Assembly (NCBI GenBank): GCA_017607445.1
Contig: JAEVHH010000003.1
Location: forward strand, 3,596,001-3,660,000
Direction: 5' to 3'
Length of the DNA stretch: 64,000 bases
DNA from: Histoplasma ohiense
Taxonomy: Eukaryota; Ascomycota; Eurotiomycetes; Onygenales; Ajellomycetaceae
Shown here: piece by piece, positions 10,540 through 23,344 of the stretch
Layout: each line of letters starts with the position of its first letter
Numbering within the stretch: the first letter of the stretch is position 1
Made by a program: the position numbers and the translations under genes
Notes under the pieces: generated by a model
What the model was told of the DNA's origin: nothing
Seen by the model: the letters and a program-made list of their open reading frames with translations, nothing else
Databases searched by the model: none

Positions 10540-11108
10540 GCATGTGCTCCCGTCAACTAACGCGCGCACTCAAATCAACACTTCGTAGCATGGAACGATG
10601 TTGTATATACCATGTACATCAACTTCACGACGCCGAAGAGCCGAATGGACACGCTTTCACCGCACTAGCACCTCTTCTTACCCAAGCTCCCACGGTGCTA
10701 GACGACTGCACCTCGTGGCAGATCCCCGCAAGCGAACTCGACAGGCTACTCGAGTTGTCTTCGGCCCTCCACCTGGACGGCGAGCTCACCCCGGTTGAGA
10801 TGTGGATGCGGATTAAACAACATCCACTATTCCATAAGCTCAACCGAGAAGGACTACAGCAGTTGAGCCAGGCGTTGATAGCAGGAGTACAGTGTTTTGG
10901 GTATGTTTGCCCCGCCCTCTCCCTTTTTCTCCCTAGACCTCCTTGGGTCGAACTATCATCATAATATACGCAATTTTGATGGTCACGGAATGTGTGTGCG
11001 GCTGCTAACGTGGTTTTGTTTGCGTCTCAATCCAGTTTCGGCGCAACTTTTGAAGAGCAATTCTTTGCAAGTACTCTTGAAGAATTCTTTGGCACTCTGA
11101 AAGAATAA
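8988..11108 (+). CDS. bZIP transcription factor with C-terminal DUF3425-type region
   Basis: Proposed exons: 8988-9114, 9712-9790, 9932-10432, 10589-10900 and 11036-11108 (363 aa, phases close throughout). Exons 2-3 encode the basic region SKSAYARRREQVRRAQR then NHRERKEQYIKSLE, followed by a leucine-zipper-like heptad (L82, L86 and onward). The C-terminal half has the DUF3425 signature NGHAF, SELDRLLELSS and GELTPVEMW, ending EEFFGTLKE. The first intron is unusually long (597 nt), the second has a GC donor (GCAAGT at 9791), and the third contains a run of 28 A. In the basic region Val64 stands where most bZIPs have the invariant DNA-contacting Asn. Nuclear DNA binding is expected from the family; the target pathway cannot be inferred. 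Confidence 0.82.
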
Positions 11109-11183
11109 GCTTTCTTGTGTGTTTTGCTCGGTGTTGTTTGGATTTATATATTATTATTTAAGAGTTAGTTTCTGTAATTTAAA

Positions 11184-11222
11184 AGAGAGAGAGAGAGAGA
11201 GAGAGTGTGTGTGTGTGTGTGT
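11184..11222. repeat. Composite (AG)n(GT)n dinucleotide microsatellite
   Basis: Direct reading shows about 11 AG units passing straight into about 8 GT units, 75 bp downstream of the bZIP stop codon. Confidence 0.95.
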
Positions 11223-11322
11223 GATGCTTAAAAAGTTTGTGCTTTGGACATACATTTATTTGAATATAGGTAAAATTCCGCTGTGCGCCTTTAATTATGT
11301 ATTTATTTTGTTTCTTGTTTTT

Positions 11323-11370
11323 AAGGAAGAAGAAGAAGAAGAAGAAGAAGAAGAAGAAGAAGAAGAAAGA
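11323..11370. repeat. (GAA)n trinucleotide microsatellite
   Basis: About 15 consecutive GAA/AGA/AAG units are seen. The tract is purine-only on the plus strand. Confidence 0.95.
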
Positions 11371-12235
11371 AGTTAAAGAAAAACATACACATCGATTTGG
11401 ACCCAGAATGAACGTAGCTCCCTTGAAAGAGCATGCGAATTGGGCAGATACTCCAGGGTGGTGCCAGCGTTAGTTAAATGACATCAAGACTATTATTCTA
11501 TCAACCCATGGATGCGTTAGATAACTAGATAAATAGCGAGGAGAGGAGGTCCTACGCTGTAAAATGAAACAGCTTGACCCGGTTGGACAGATCGTATATT
11601 TATTTATATCCAATGTCCATGACCATGTATTATTTATGTCCATGTCCATGTCCAGCCCGAGCCCAGCCCTGCCCTAGCTCTTCATCTTGGCAACCGAGAA
11701 ACAGAACAAACCACATCCCACGTCCTCCCGCCAGCTTCACGGGCACAGCTCCAAGTCAGCTGAAGCCCCAGTAACTATTATTCTTATCGCTGTTTGTTGT
11801 TACTCCACCATCTCGTGCTCGCTCTTGTCGTTCTCTTTTAACCCATCCTGTGCTACCAGGAGCGCCATATCCGTCACCTCTCTCGGAAGCCCAAGCCCCC
11901 CCCAAGCAAATAGGGGATCGACAAAGCGGGCACAAAGTAAAAGGGACGAAGCCAATAGCGGATATAGCTCGGAAGCAGAGAAGCAACGCATTTAGCTAAT
12001 AGTCAATTTCCTGTGGGGAAGTGGCCTATCTTGAGACTCCCGTCGATCATATGGCATACGTTGCTTTCGCGAGCATCTAACTTCACCACGCCGCAAAATC
12101 GTCATTCTTTAGGCTTGGGAAGGAAGGGGGAAAAGTGTTTAACTTTCTAACCCTCGTGTATTGGGGTCCGTTTCACAAATACTTGGGGAAAGAAAAAAAG
12201 AGAAGCCTGATCAAAATCAAAAACGGCTAGCAATC

Positions 12236-15126
12236 ATGGTTGCGAACGGGCACTTTGCGGGCAGTGCGGATGGACAGGACTCGAGCAGCTACGAGCACGG
12301 AGTCCAGGTGATTGATGAGGACAAGGAATTCAAGTACGCATTACATTGACTTTTCTCTTTGGCTGCTCCGACATTCAATTTTACCGTATATACTCATATA
12401 TACTAATTGCTGCTCGTGGCGATATAAAACAGCCCCAATGTATCAAAGTATCTCACTTACGAAAATGTCACCCCTGCTGGATTCAACTACCACCTCATCT
12501 CCGTCTTTGGATCGCAATCGACAGGCAAATCCACGCTGCTGAACAACCTGTTCGGTACCCACTTCAGTGTAATGTCGGAGACGGAGCGACGGCAGACGAC
12601 GAAGGGAATCTGGCTATCTAAGAACAAAAGGCTTGAGCTGCGCAAGGACCGTGATCCGCAAGCGAAGATGGCGGACAATATTCTTGTTATGGACGTTGAG
12701 GGGACTGATGGCAGAGAGCGAGGCGAGGATCAGGACTTTGAGAGGAAGAGCGCACTATTTGCCCTGGCGACAAGTGAGGTTCTCATTGTCAATATCTGGG
12801 AACACCAAGTTGGCTTATATCAAGGTGCCAATATGGGACTATTGAAAACTGTCTTTGAGGTGAATTTGGAGCTCTTCTTGAAGGACAACAAGTATGTTGA
12901 ACCGTTTTTGTGTTTTGGGGAACATTTCCTAGTTTGCCTGGACTAATCCCATAATTAAAAGGTCAACCCCGCGATCTCTCCTCTTCTTCGTCATCCGAGA
13001 CTTTCTAGGAACTACCCCGCTTCAGAACCTACAGAATACGCTGTTACAAGATCTGAACCGGATATGGAGCTCACTCTCGAAACCTGCAGGGTTGGAGAAC
13101 TCGACAATCAATGATTACTTCGATTTCGCATTCGCTGGGCTTCCCCATAAAAACTTCCAGCCGGATAAATTTATGGGTGAGGTGCAAAAACTCAGCACCC
13201 GCTTCCGCGAAGGTCATCGTGACCCTAATAGTCTCGATCGTAAGGGAACGGGTTCGATTGAAGGGGGAATATTCCTTCCCGAATACCACCGAAGGATACC
13301 TGCGGATGGCTTCGCTGTTTATGCGGAGGGTGTTTGGGATCAAATCGTGAACAACAAGGACCTGGACTTACCAACCCAGCAGGAGCTTCTTGCTCAATTC
13401 CGCTGCGATGAAATATCACGTGAAGCTCTCGTTGCATTCGATGAAGCTATCAGTCCATTCGAATCGAAGCAAGCAGAAGCCGTCCAGGCGGGTAGCCCTG
13501 AGGTTCTGGGTGGGCTTGGCCCGGCGATGCGGAATGCGCGCACGAAAGCCGTGAAGAACTTCGACATCGAGGCTTGTCGATACCACAAGCGTGTATATCA
13601 AATGAAGAAAGCAGAGCTGCAGGAAAAGATCGACACACGACTGAAAGCCCTTTTCCTTGGCCAACTGAGTGCGGCGCATAGGTCTGGAGTACAAGAGTTC
13701 AGCGAGTCCGTCAGTGCCGCGGTGAAAGCGGGTCAGAAGAAAGGTGCCAGTTATGATTTTGCTGACATAGTGAGGAGGCAAAGGAAGCTAGCGATTGAGA
13801 AATTCGAGAAGGAAGCTCGATCTACACTTGTGGAAGACGCCCCCTGGAGCAATTACCAGCAGGAGTTATCATTATATCAAAAGGACCTGGAAAAAACTAG
13901 TGGACAACTACGAAGAGATGAAATGCGACGATTGGCAACGAGAGTTGAGCGGTGGGTGCGGTCCCGACTAGGTGAATCGGTTGATTTAGAGTTTAATGCC
14001 CTTGGGTCAGGAAGAGGCGGTTCTGGTGCTCCGGAGTTCGGTGACAAACCTTCGGAGAAAACCATTTGGGATCGCGTCTGGACTCTCTTTGTGGACACGG
14101 TCCTTGATGCCGAAAGGAGGTTCACGGAACGAGCAAGCAGTTTTGATGCCAGCTTGGACGAGGTGGATGTCGGTCTTTGGAGATTAAGAAGAAAATCATG
14201 GGGGGTTCTACGAGCTAAAATCGACGAGGAAATGATGGAGGGCAATCTGCTCCTAAAGCTCCGCGAGAATTTCGAAGACAAATTCCGATATGACGACGCT
14301 GGCGTTCCTAGAATCTGGCGCCCGACCGATGACATTGAAAGCGTATATTCACAAGCTCGAGAGTCCACACTCACCCTTATCCCTCTCCTTGCACGCTTTA
14401 AACTTGCAGAGACCAACGCACCTCCCCCGCTCGACAAATGGATTGGACACACACCAAGCTCGGCAACACCCGCGGATGAAGAGGATCTCACACCGATTGG
14501 AGGCGTCGATGATGACGAGGGGAAGAGCCTGGAGGAAGAAATGACCTTGATTGGCGAAGCGAAGAAACAGGATTTGACAGTCCGCTTCAAGAAAACCGCG
14601 GATGGCGTGTATGTCGAAGCGAAGAGAAGTGCAATCGGAGGTATCACTCAAGTGCCGTTATACTTTTATGGCTTGCTCTTTGCACTTGGCTGGAATGAAA
14701 TTCTTGCCGGTAAGCAACTCACAGGAGTTTTTTCAGTACCATTCTTTTTGGCATTACTTCATACCTTAACAAAACCGCGGAAAATTAATCAATACCATTG
14801 CCTATCTAGTGCTTCGGAACCCTGTATACTTCCTCCTCCTTTTCGTGTGCGCTATTGGCGCATATATTACCTACCAGCTAAATCTCTGGGGCCCTATCAT
14901 CAAAATGACGGAGGCCGCATCACATCAGGCGGTGGAGGAGGGCAAAAGGCGGCTGCGCGAGTTTTTGGAAGCCTCAGACACTGGCCGCCAGGCAATGGCC
15001 ATGTCCGGAGCCAGGAATGCAACGGAAGAACATGAAATGTCCAGGCTGGGTCGGAAGCCTGCCGAACGAGGAGGACGGGAGAACCGAGCTGATGAAGATG
15101 TAGATGACGACGACGATGATTTTTAG
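12236..15126 (+). CDS. SEY1: SEY1, dynamin-like GTPase for homotypic ER membrane fusion
   Basis: Four exons: 12236-12333, 12433-12891, 12962-14709 and 14810-15126 (873 aa, phases agree). The P-loop GSQSTGKS is at residues 59-66, G3 DVEGTDG at 120-126 and the RD motif (FFVIRD) near 198-199. This order is diagnostic of the RHD3/SEY1/atlastin group. A long helical bundle follows. Two membrane segments lie near 748-767 and 776-796, separated by a very short loop (RNP), which forms the ER hairpin. The C-terminal tail ends in a run of acidic residues. The protein tethers and fuses ER tubules using GTP. The last intron falls between the two membrane segments. The length matches fungal SEY1. Confidence 0.96.
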
Positions 15127-15510
15127 AGGAAACTTGCGTTACTTGCCGCTGTTGTGTGATTCTTTTCTCTCACTTCTTCAATCCCACTCAAGGGAACTAC
15201 TATATACAAAATTTGGTGCATTTCACCATCCCGCTGTTTGGCTTCTATTTTTGGGTGTATTTCCACTCTTGTTGAGCTTTTCTGTTTATTTATCTTCCGT
15301 TCTGGCTTCTTTTTCAGTCGTTTCCTCTCCTTCAACCTTTTGTTTCATTACAATTATACGATTGATCCCATTACAATATAATTATTGGAAAGAAAAAACG
15401 CACCATCAACGGCCACCAGGGGTTTTTATACATCACAATCTAATACAGAGATTCTAAGCAAAGAGCGCGAATACACACAACCCACAATTCACAACCGCCC
15501 CAACCATAGG

Positions 15511-15987
15511 TCATAGCAAAACTGCCATCCCTACCGAATACGGCGCCGTATCCTCAAAGCCATGCCTAGCATACAGCTTCCTCCCCGGCGGATCCGCCAA
15601 GAGCGAAACACTCGCCCCCGGCGCTGCGACCTCTCTAATGCGCTCTATCAGCCTCGCCATAATGGCATCGCCTAGCCCCTTGCGCTGGTGCTCCGTGGCC
15701 ACCGCTATGTCCACGATGTGGAAACACCAGCCGCCGTCCCCGATGATGCGGCCCATGCCGACGGGGGTGTCTGTCGCGGTGTGCACGACGTAGCAGCCGA
15801 ACCAGCTGCCGGCGATGGCGAGGGTGGCCTGCTCAGCCGTCTTGGGCGTTAGGTTTGGGGTGCTGCGGAGTCTGACGTAGTCTGGCACGCTGGGGTAGCC
15901 GTCGCGGAGGTGGTAGTCGGGATGGATGGGTCTGGGTGGGGGTTTACCCAGGTTGGCGGGGGTTGAGGGGTCGGCGTTTGTTGACAT
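15511..15987 (-). CDS. GNAT-family N-acetyltransferase, 158 aa
   Basis: A single exon, convergent with SEY1. The acetyl-CoA binding motif A is VATEHQRKGLGDAIMARLIE (the Q/RxxGxG/A pattern as QRKGLG). It is preceded by a GMGRIIGDGG beta-bulge region and followed by the terminal YARHGFEDTAPYSVGM typical of small GNATs with amine substrates. The size fits a single GNAT domain with a proline-rich 20-residue leader. The substrate cannot be predicted. GC content is noticeably higher than in the flanking spacers, as expected for coding sequence. Confidence 0.85.
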   Translation of the reverse strand: MSTNADPSTPANLGKPPPRPIHPDYHLRDGYPSVPDYVRLRSTPNLTPKTAEQATLAIAGSWFGCYVVHTATDTPVGMGRIIGDGGWCFHIVDIAVATEHQRKGLGDAIMARLIERIREVAAPGASVSLLADPPGRKLYARHGFEDTAPYSVGMAVLL

Positions 15988-16872
15988 GTTAGATGTTAGG
16001 TGGAGGGAGATTTGGAGGCGGTTGGTTGTAACAATGAGGTTCTTTCAATATTTTTTTGTTCGGAGTCCCTTTTTGGCGCGAAGGATATTAATACTATCTG
16101 CTTTCTGGAATCGAAGTGGAGAGGAGAAAGCAAGACTTTTTGTCTAATTACTCATCTCGCTGGGCAAAAATTGTATTATGACTTCGAGAGGATAACAATT
16201 GCTTTCATTGAGGTCTTTTTCTTCACCCTGCTCCAAATGGAGCGTTTGCACGCAAAAGAGCGAGGGAAGTGACTCATAAATAAAGGGAAAGAAACGGCAA
16301 CTTAGCGATCATGTCCGCCGTTGAGGTTTGTATCGGACCATGCAACGTCAAGGATCGTCCAGAGGCAGCAGTCGGCGGACATAGCCAGGCTAAGAATGCA
16401 AGACCAGCCCTTCTAGAGGACGGCGCACCAGCGATTCCATGGCTATTGGGAGACCTCGGCAACCCGAGGAGGGGATAGATATCCCAGCCTGTTGTAGTAG
16501 CAGATTTTCTGCTGATAGCCTACAGAAAGTTCAATCGCTTGGGCCCAGCGGCGAAAACCTTTTTAAGTTTATGATATAGCGTGGTCCTTACACATATACA
16601 CTTCCGGTTAAAATCCCAAATTGAAGAATGAATTAAGGTCCCAGATCTAGAAATTATAGTCACAACATGGCTCTCAACATCAAGTCAATGAAGAGCAAAG
16701 CAGCATATACACACATACACACATAAACCAATAAGAGAAAAAAAAAAAAAAAAAAAGGGGGGAGGGAAACAACTAAGGTACCAGAAACGCCCAGATTATT
16801 ATTTCCACACTGCACAGTGAATTTGCTTCGAATAGAATCGAGACAGACCAAAACAAAAGAGGATTTAATGAT

Positions 16873-16927
<55 letters not shown>

Positions 16928-16946
16928 GGAACATCTAGCAGCCATT
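15988..16946. other. Intergenic with homopolymer and (GA)n tracts
   Basis: It lies between the start of the GNAT gene and the end of VMA13. A poly-A run sits at about 16739-16756 and a long (GA)n at 16876-16924, the latter only 22 bp beyond the VMA13 stop. No gene seen. Confidence 0.55.
16876..16924. repeat. (GA)n dinucleotide microsatellite
   Basis: About 24 uninterrupted GA units in what should be the 3' UTR of the V-ATPase subunit H gene. They would read as (TC)n in the transcript. Confidence 0.95.
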
Positions 16947-18522
16947 CTATTTTTCAAATGTATACCTCAGCCACTCCCCCACCGCCCTCAAACTCTCCCA
17001 CCGAACCGTCTCATCCGGATCAGCCATCAACTCCATCACTCTCGCCTTAAGCCCCAGCTTTTCCAACTGCTGCCGTCTCTCCGGCACCTCCTTTACCAGA
17101 CACCCGATATCATTACACGCAATCGCCAGAACCTGCTTGTCCGTCTCCCAATCCTTTGACAGAATCTCCGCCAGCTTCTTGGGGATCTGGCCGCGGTCTT
17201 CGTCGAGGATGCGGCGGGCATTGTCTCGCCAGAAGGTCACATTGCGGTGGGGCGGGGACCAGCGCAGATGGCCTGTCTGCACCTCCGCCGTGTATTGGTC
17301 GAACGTGGTTTGTGTTTTGGTGTAGTCTTCCAGCATTTCTGAGAGAGCGTTGAGGTCGTCCAGTAAATCTGGATCGGAGAGATGGCGGCCACTGAGATTG
17401 CTGAGGAGGGCTGGAAGACGGAGGAATACGGCCACCGGGAGAAGGCTGGCACGGTTGGTGGAGAGGAGATTGTAGAGTGTTGACAAGAGGAGGCGCGTGG
17501 TTTTTTCCTTGGGTGAAAGACGGAGTAGGTGGGTGCATAGAGCAATAATTTCTTGTTCTCTGAAGGAAAAGAGGTGTCAGTAAAAGTACCTATCAACAGG
17601 GAGCTTCATTATTTAATTCAGGACCATGGTGAGTCTCATACGATTCGAGTTCCTGGCCAATCAAGCTTCCTTCGAAGCTTAACTGCCAAATCACAAGGAG
17701 GACGTGATATAGAAGTTGTAAGCCTACTCCTCCACCAATACCTGATTCGAGGCTGCGAATAGTTGAGGATCCGACTATGGTGCTTGAATCATTGTTGTCC
17801 TTTAAACCCGCAGCAGCGCGGAGAATATCCATTAAAGGATCGATTGTCGTAGCCCTCTGGCTCCAAAATATTTCTCTGGATCGTTTGGTTCTCAACAATG
17901 CAGAATACTGCTGGACACCAATGTCTTGTAATCCCGTATCTTGGCTCACGGTCAAAGTTGAGAGGTACGAATATAGTCGAGGAAGAGCCTCTGAATCGGG
18001 CACTGTGGGCTTTTTATTCGATACCAGCGATGTCGAAACAAGACTAGTCAAGAAAGCTGAGGCGAGGAGAGGTATCGGGTCCTCTGGGTTCGAGGAATGT
18101 TGGAGGAGAGGAAGGTAGTGTCGGTAACGCTCTGGCTCCTGAATCAGAAGCGAGGCGAGAGCGGGGGCATCTAAGACTACCGTTAATGGAAAACATGTTT
18201 TATTGAAAAATAAGGATATATGTATACCATTGATCAGGTCCGCCGCAAGAACCAAGATGTACTGGACTATATCCGTCCGCCGTGATGCGGACTCCAATAT
18301 ACTCTTTCCGCCGCTTCCGCCGACAAGCAGGGTTGCATAGGTTTTCAAATCATTCCCCACAGTTTTCTGCCGCACTTCCTTGCGCACCTTGTCGACAACC
18401 TTAATGCGCTTGAGCTGGTCCTCGGTGATATTTCCGGCTCGAACAGCGCCCTCCCAGGGTATAGGCCGGGCACGGATGTTGTTCTGCAGAGAACTAAGAT
18501 AGGTAGGCGGATCCAACGACAT
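16947..18522 (-). CDS. VMA13: V-type proton ATPase subunit H
   Basis: Three exons on the minus strand: 18522-18228, 18170-17642 and 17559-16947 (478 aa, phases agree). The N-terminus (MSLDPPTYLSSLQNNIRARP, then IPWEGAVRAG) and GNDLKTYATLL match the ARM/HEAT-like N-domain. The C-terminus has HRNVTFWRDNARR, NDIGCLVKEVPE and DPDETVRWESLRAVGEWL, hallmarks of subunit H. The subunit sits on the cytosolic V1 sector and is needed to activate, and on disassembly to silence, vacuolar proton pumping. An in-frame ATG at 18648 exists, but the 18522 start aligns with the family N-terminus. Length equals fungal Vma13. Confidence 0.95.
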
Positions 18523-19123
18523 CGTCACTGGCGATGAGGAAATAGGGGGCGACGTCTCGTAGCTGGAACACTGCAGCCTGGGAGACGTCAACGGTATGAT
18601 GTTCCGCGGCAGACTGTTTTGCAGGGACAAGCAAGGGACAAGGGACAAGTTGTAAGTTCCGGTGATCGATGACGGATTACGGTGGCTTCTAGCTCAGCCG
18701 CGGCGCTAGGCGGTTACATGCCAAGCCCAACCATACAATACCCTAGTTACCCCCCAAGCACATCAACTTGCGACGTGCGACTTGCTGCTGGTTTAGCTAC
18801 AGGTTATCTTTGATAGAGATATGTCCTCTGCATAGAGCTGGATATTATCGGTCTCGTTTCGATTAGCTATAACGCCAGCTAGCTTTTGGAATGCTCTGAT
18901 ATCCTGCGAGATTGTCCACCTGTGAGCTGACGTCTAACCCACTCGGTTGGTGGCTGATTGGTGCAAACCGCAGGTGGCCGCCTGCCTTGCTTCGAGAATT
19001 GTTGAGCAGCTCCGCTGAGCACATGCCAGACTGGCCTTGACACGCTCCCGCTCAATGACAGTGGTCTGGGGAATCCGCGTACGTGGGAGTTAACTCTGAT
19101 AGCGGTTCGTGGGGCAATACACC
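18523..19123. promoter_or_regulatory. Divergent promoter region between VMA13 and the TMF/Sgm1-like gene
   Basis: About 600 bp separate the divergent start codons. No individual site is assigned. Confidence 0.5.
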
Positions 19124-21854
19124 ATGTCGACAAACCCTCAGCCCACAAAGCAGTCAAGATGGGGTGGTTTCCTCCAGCAAGCAATTGCGGGAGTCGAATC
19201 CAGGCTGGACACGATTCTGGCTGACCAGGACGAGGAAGATGGGGTCAAGGATGTTGATAAGGGAGGCAAACCACCACCGCAGCCATCGCTACAGGCCCCA
19301 ATGTCGTTTGCAAAATCTGTTTCACCTGGTACGCAACGCGATATTTGTCCCCCGTTTTGTCTCTTCGTTTCAGGGAGTCTGTCTATCTAATCCGTCCCAC
19401 AGCACCCGCTAGGAGCCCTTCCACCACGAGAGCGAACGATCGTCTTCAAGAGCGCTTGGCGCGGGCAATGGCTAAACGAGAAAGCGCCACAGGGAGCCCT
19501 ATTTCCCCTACAGAAACACTTTCACGAGCCACAAGCCCGCTTCCCGGCCACAATCACAGGACAAGCCTTGATACCGTTACTGCAGGGGGGGATACTAGTG
19601 CTATGAGATATGATAGTGCGTCAATGTCGTCATCTCCTATCCCTCGATCAAGCCAAGATGTTCAACCCCCGCCGCGGACTTCAAACGATATCCGCTTGGA
19701 TGCGGATGAAAAGCCTAATGGCTCCCATATCGAGGATGGCCAGAGAGAAACTAGGCCCTCAGGAGATGGGCATGTCATTTCAAGGGCTGTAGAAAACTCC
19801 GTCCCTAAAATAGGGGTGACAGAACCAACGGAAACCTCTACGGATGACTATGAAGAAGCCATGGCGCAAATGAGAGCGGATCATGAAATGTCAAAGCTCC
19901 GATGGCAAGAAGAACTACACGCATATGTTGAGAGGATCGATGCTTTGCAATCAAAATTAAAATATCTAGCAAATGAGGCTGCGGAGTCCGCCAAGAATGC
20001 CGCAGCATCTGCGGAAGCTGGGAGTCTCGAGAAAAAGCTTCTTGAAAAGGATGAGCAGATTGCGAATTTAATGGAGGAAGGCCAAAAACTTTCAAAAACC
20101 GAGATGGACCACCGAGCAACCATTAAAAAGTTAAGGCAAAGTATTGCAGAGAGTGCGAAGTCGCAAACTGAGACTAAAAAGAGGCTAGAGAAGGTTGAGA
20201 AGGACTTAGTAAATGCAGAGGATCGAGCGAGTCAAGCGGAGATCGCTGAGCGGAAGGCCTTAGAAAGATTAAATTCTGTGTCTAAAGCCGAAAAACAACT
20301 TGAAACAGCGACCGCAGAACGTGAGGCATCTAACGCAACAATAACAGATCTGAAGTCTCAGCTGGCAAGAGCTGTGTCAAGAGCTGAAGCAGCCGAAAGG
20401 AAAGCTCGGATGGAAGCTTCAGAGGCCGAAAAACGCCAAATAGCCGAGCTTAGGGATGACCTCTCCAGCGCCAAGATAGAACGAGAGATCAGCGAAGAAA
20501 AGCTTCGAAGGGAGATCAGAGATTTGAAAGAAGGCATTGAGAGGGAGAAGGAACGCGCGAGAATCCGTGAAATTGAACTTCGCGGTGAACAGTCTGTGCT
20601 CGAGAGTAAAATGGAAAGCCTGCGATCGCGGGCGGAGGAAGTGTCTTCAAGCGCAACCGGCGAATCGCATGCAAAGCTCCTTCGCCAGATCGAAGTACTA
20701 CAAACCCAGTATGCTGTTGCCAGCGAGAACTGGCATGGAATAGAAGGATCGTTAATAGCACGCCTAACCGCTGTCGAAACAGAAAGGGATGAGCTCGAAC
20801 GGAGGGAAGGGGACTTACGGAGGAAAGCCCGTGAAGCGGTATGACAGTTCAAAAGAGCCCCAATCAATGACAACGAAACCACTAATAGTTATTTAAACAG
20901 AGCCTCAAAGCCAAGAAAGTCGAAGGTGAATTGGAGAATTCCCGAGCCGTCATCCAGGAGATAGAGAGGAACCTCGAAGCATCAAAGCAGGAAATCCAAA
21001 GCCTAACACGCAAACTCACAAAAGCAGAGAACGACTTTCTCGTTGTCAAACAGGACCTCGCTAAACAAAAGGAGGTGGAGTTAACGCTAATACAACGGCT
21101 TGAAGAGGAAAGGGCAAGATGGCAAGAACTCGCTCGGCGACCTTCATCCCCCTTCCTCCAGGAACCCCCAACCGGATCACCCATCACATTCAACCGTAAA
21201 CAAATGGCCGGCCCCGATCCCACTCGGCCCATGTCCGACCGGGCGCTGAGCCGTAGATCCTCCTCAATCCCACCGGCCCTCTTCTCCGAGCTCACCACAC
21301 CACCCTACCAAAATCACTTCTCACCCACAAACTCCAACCCGCAGCAACCCCGCATCACTCCCTCTCATGAATTCTCAGGCGATCTCACTCACGCCCAAAC
21401 CTACGAGCCTGAAGAATATTTCAACGGCATGAGCACGCCTGTCACCCCATCCGCGCAAGGAACCCATACCCACCATTCACGCGGTGTCAACGATATCATT
21501 TCCGTCTCGACAGTCGCCGCGGGGCCTTCCGTCCAAGTTGTCGAGCGCATGAGCACCACCATCCGCCGCCTGGAAAGCGAGCGGGCCGCGTTCAAGGACG
21601 AAATTGTCCGACTAACTGCGCAGCGCGACGAGGCGCGGCAGGAAGTTGTGGAGCTGATGCGTGAGGTGGAGGAAAAGAGAAAATGCGATCAGCGGATACA
21701 GGAGCTGGAAGCGACGGTCGAGCAGCTCGATCAGCGGTATCAGACTACGTTGGAGATGCTGGGGGAGAAGAGCGAGTTGGTTGAGGAGCTGAAGGCGGAT
21801 ATATCGGATTTGAAGAAGATTTATCGGGAGTTGGTGGATAGCACGATGAAGTGA
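19124..21854 (+). CDS. Golgi coiled-coil protein, TMF1/Sgm1-like
   Basis: Three exons: 19124-19328, 19403-20838 and 20901-21854 (864 aa, phases agree). The N-terminus WGGFLQQAIAGVESRLDTIL resembles the start of TMF/golgin proteins. Residues from about 230 to 610 are nearly continuous coiled coil rich in Glu, Lys, Ala and Arg. A Ser/Pro linker follows. The last 110 residues (VVERMSTTIRRLESERAAF, then LGEKSELVEELKADI and DLKKIYRELVDSTMK) match the conserved TMF TATA-binding/Rab6-binding C-terminal domain. In yeast and animals the family tethers vesicles at the Golgi through Rab6/Ypt6. Function here is by homology; the C-terminal domain is the strongest part of the call. Confidence 0.88.
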
Positions 21855-22188
21855 GGGGAGTGGAAGAACGAAATCATATGGTAATGGTTTTGGGGAGGAT
21901 GTGATCGTTGAGTGGCGGTTGGGGCTTGTATGCTTTTTATTTTATGAGTCATGTTCATGTATATAGAAGGGCATATTTACGGAAAGTGCTCTCTATTTTA
22001 TATGTTGGATAGATCTTGCAAGAATGTGGTGATGGCATCATCGGTCATCCATGTCCTTTCACGTCATTTAGAGAAGAAAATCTTAATCATACATTAAATA
22101 CGTATATCGTAACGTCAGGAGTGTTCTTTAGAAGGTTACGTCATAGCCATTGTATATGACATGAAATAAAAAGGGGTCAAGAACAGTA

Positions 22189-23344
22189 TCAAGCCAACTC
22201 AATACCTTCCCGCTCTGCAGATTCCAGTATATATTTTCGCACCTATAATAAGAACCAGGAAAAGAATTGTTCAGCATGCCCATGCGTCTTTGCCTATGGA
22301 CGAGAGAAGGAAGCATACCTTGGAGTCAGGAGCCAATTCAATAGCCAGCTTATCATCGTTATCTCGTTTATCTACTTCTGCACCGGCTCGCAATAGCACA
22401 AGGGCAGCCTCCCCATTTCCTTCAGCGATAGCATGATGCAGTGCAGTCGATCCGTCCACATCCGTTGCGTTTAGTGGGCTCTTGCCCTCCTGCAGCAGCA
22501 TATTGATAATCGGCACGGATCCGACAGCCGCAGCACGGTGTAAAGCTAATTGGCCACGGTTATCTTTGAGCCTTGCGCTGCAATTGTGCGCTAGTAGCAG
22601 ACGGACAGTAGACACGTTGACTTTTGAAGTTGCGAAGTGGAGAGCGTTCTGTATGCGATTGTTTCAGGGAACATGTGGGACGTCGTGAGTTAGCTGTTTA
22701 GTACCCTCCCATAATAATGAAGTGAACGGCATAATAAACCAAAACTGACTTGGCCGTTAACACTTTGCATATTGATATCTGCATCTTTACGTAGCAAGAG
22801 TTCGATTATCGGATCTCCTTCGCTGTCTTTCAGGCTCGCCGCAATCATGAGGGGTGTCCATCCTGATGCATCCTGGTATTAAACTTTCCGGTCAGGTTCC
22901 ACTTTCCACAGCATTTAGAAATGAGAGGGGGAAAGAAAAGCGAAATTGTCGAGCAGAGTGACAGACCACTTCGTCAGGATCAAACTTTGGCATTTCGACT
23001 AGGAGTTCTACAATTGGAAATCGATTATATGCTACCGCCCAGTGGATGGGAAGGCGGTCATCGGGATCTTTTAGAAATGCCAACTTTGGATTTGCCTGGA
23101 CGCATAATCGGGAACCATTAATTAGTTATGCAACTACCCTTAAAACCAACGCCAGGGCAATGTAATGGCAATTGGATTTTCGCATTGGTGGCAGCGGGGC
23201 AGAGCTCACATTGAGCAGAGATTCCACCACAGAAGCTATCACTTATCAGCATCCATCGAGCATTTCGAGAGATAGAAGGGACATACTTTGTCCTTCTCGG
23301 GCAGCCTCATGGATGGCGTATTTAGTCTTATAATCAGGATCCAT
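22189..23344 (-). CDS. NAS6: Ankyrin-repeat 26S proteasome assembly chaperone (Nas6/gankyrin)
   Basis: Six short exons on the minus strand: 23344-23287, 23235-23210, 23095-22970 (or 22967), 22872-22750, 22648-22319 and 22242-22189, giving 238 or 239 aa. Exon 2 is a 26-nt micro-exon. Ankyrin repeats read through the splices: IHEAAREGQ, LPIHWAVAYNRFPIVELL, GWTPLMIAASLKD, NALHFATSK, LALHRAAAVGSVPIINMLL and TALHHAIAEGN. The C-terminus is ILESAEREGIELA. Size and about six to seven repeats match Nas6/PSMD10, which chaperones Rpt3 during base assembly of the 19S particle. The 3' end of exon 3 is ambiguous by one codon (donors at 22969 or 22966). It is divergent with PRP46, 321 bp apart. Confidence 0.86.

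Larger units (their letters stand above)
11109..12235. other. Intergenic with microsatellites, upstream of SEY1
   Basis: It contains a composite (AG)n(GT)n tract at 11184-11222 and a (GAA)n tract at about 11323-11370 just past the bZIP gene. The rest is the SEY1 upstream region. Short open frames here lack recognisable content. Confidence 0.55.

Noticed and set aside
10509..10588. bZIP exon beginning right after the poly-A tract (acceptor about 10540)
   Set aside because: It would insert about 16 unrelated residues into the DUF3425 region; the acceptor at 10588 gives the expected FMERCC...HVHQLH continuity.
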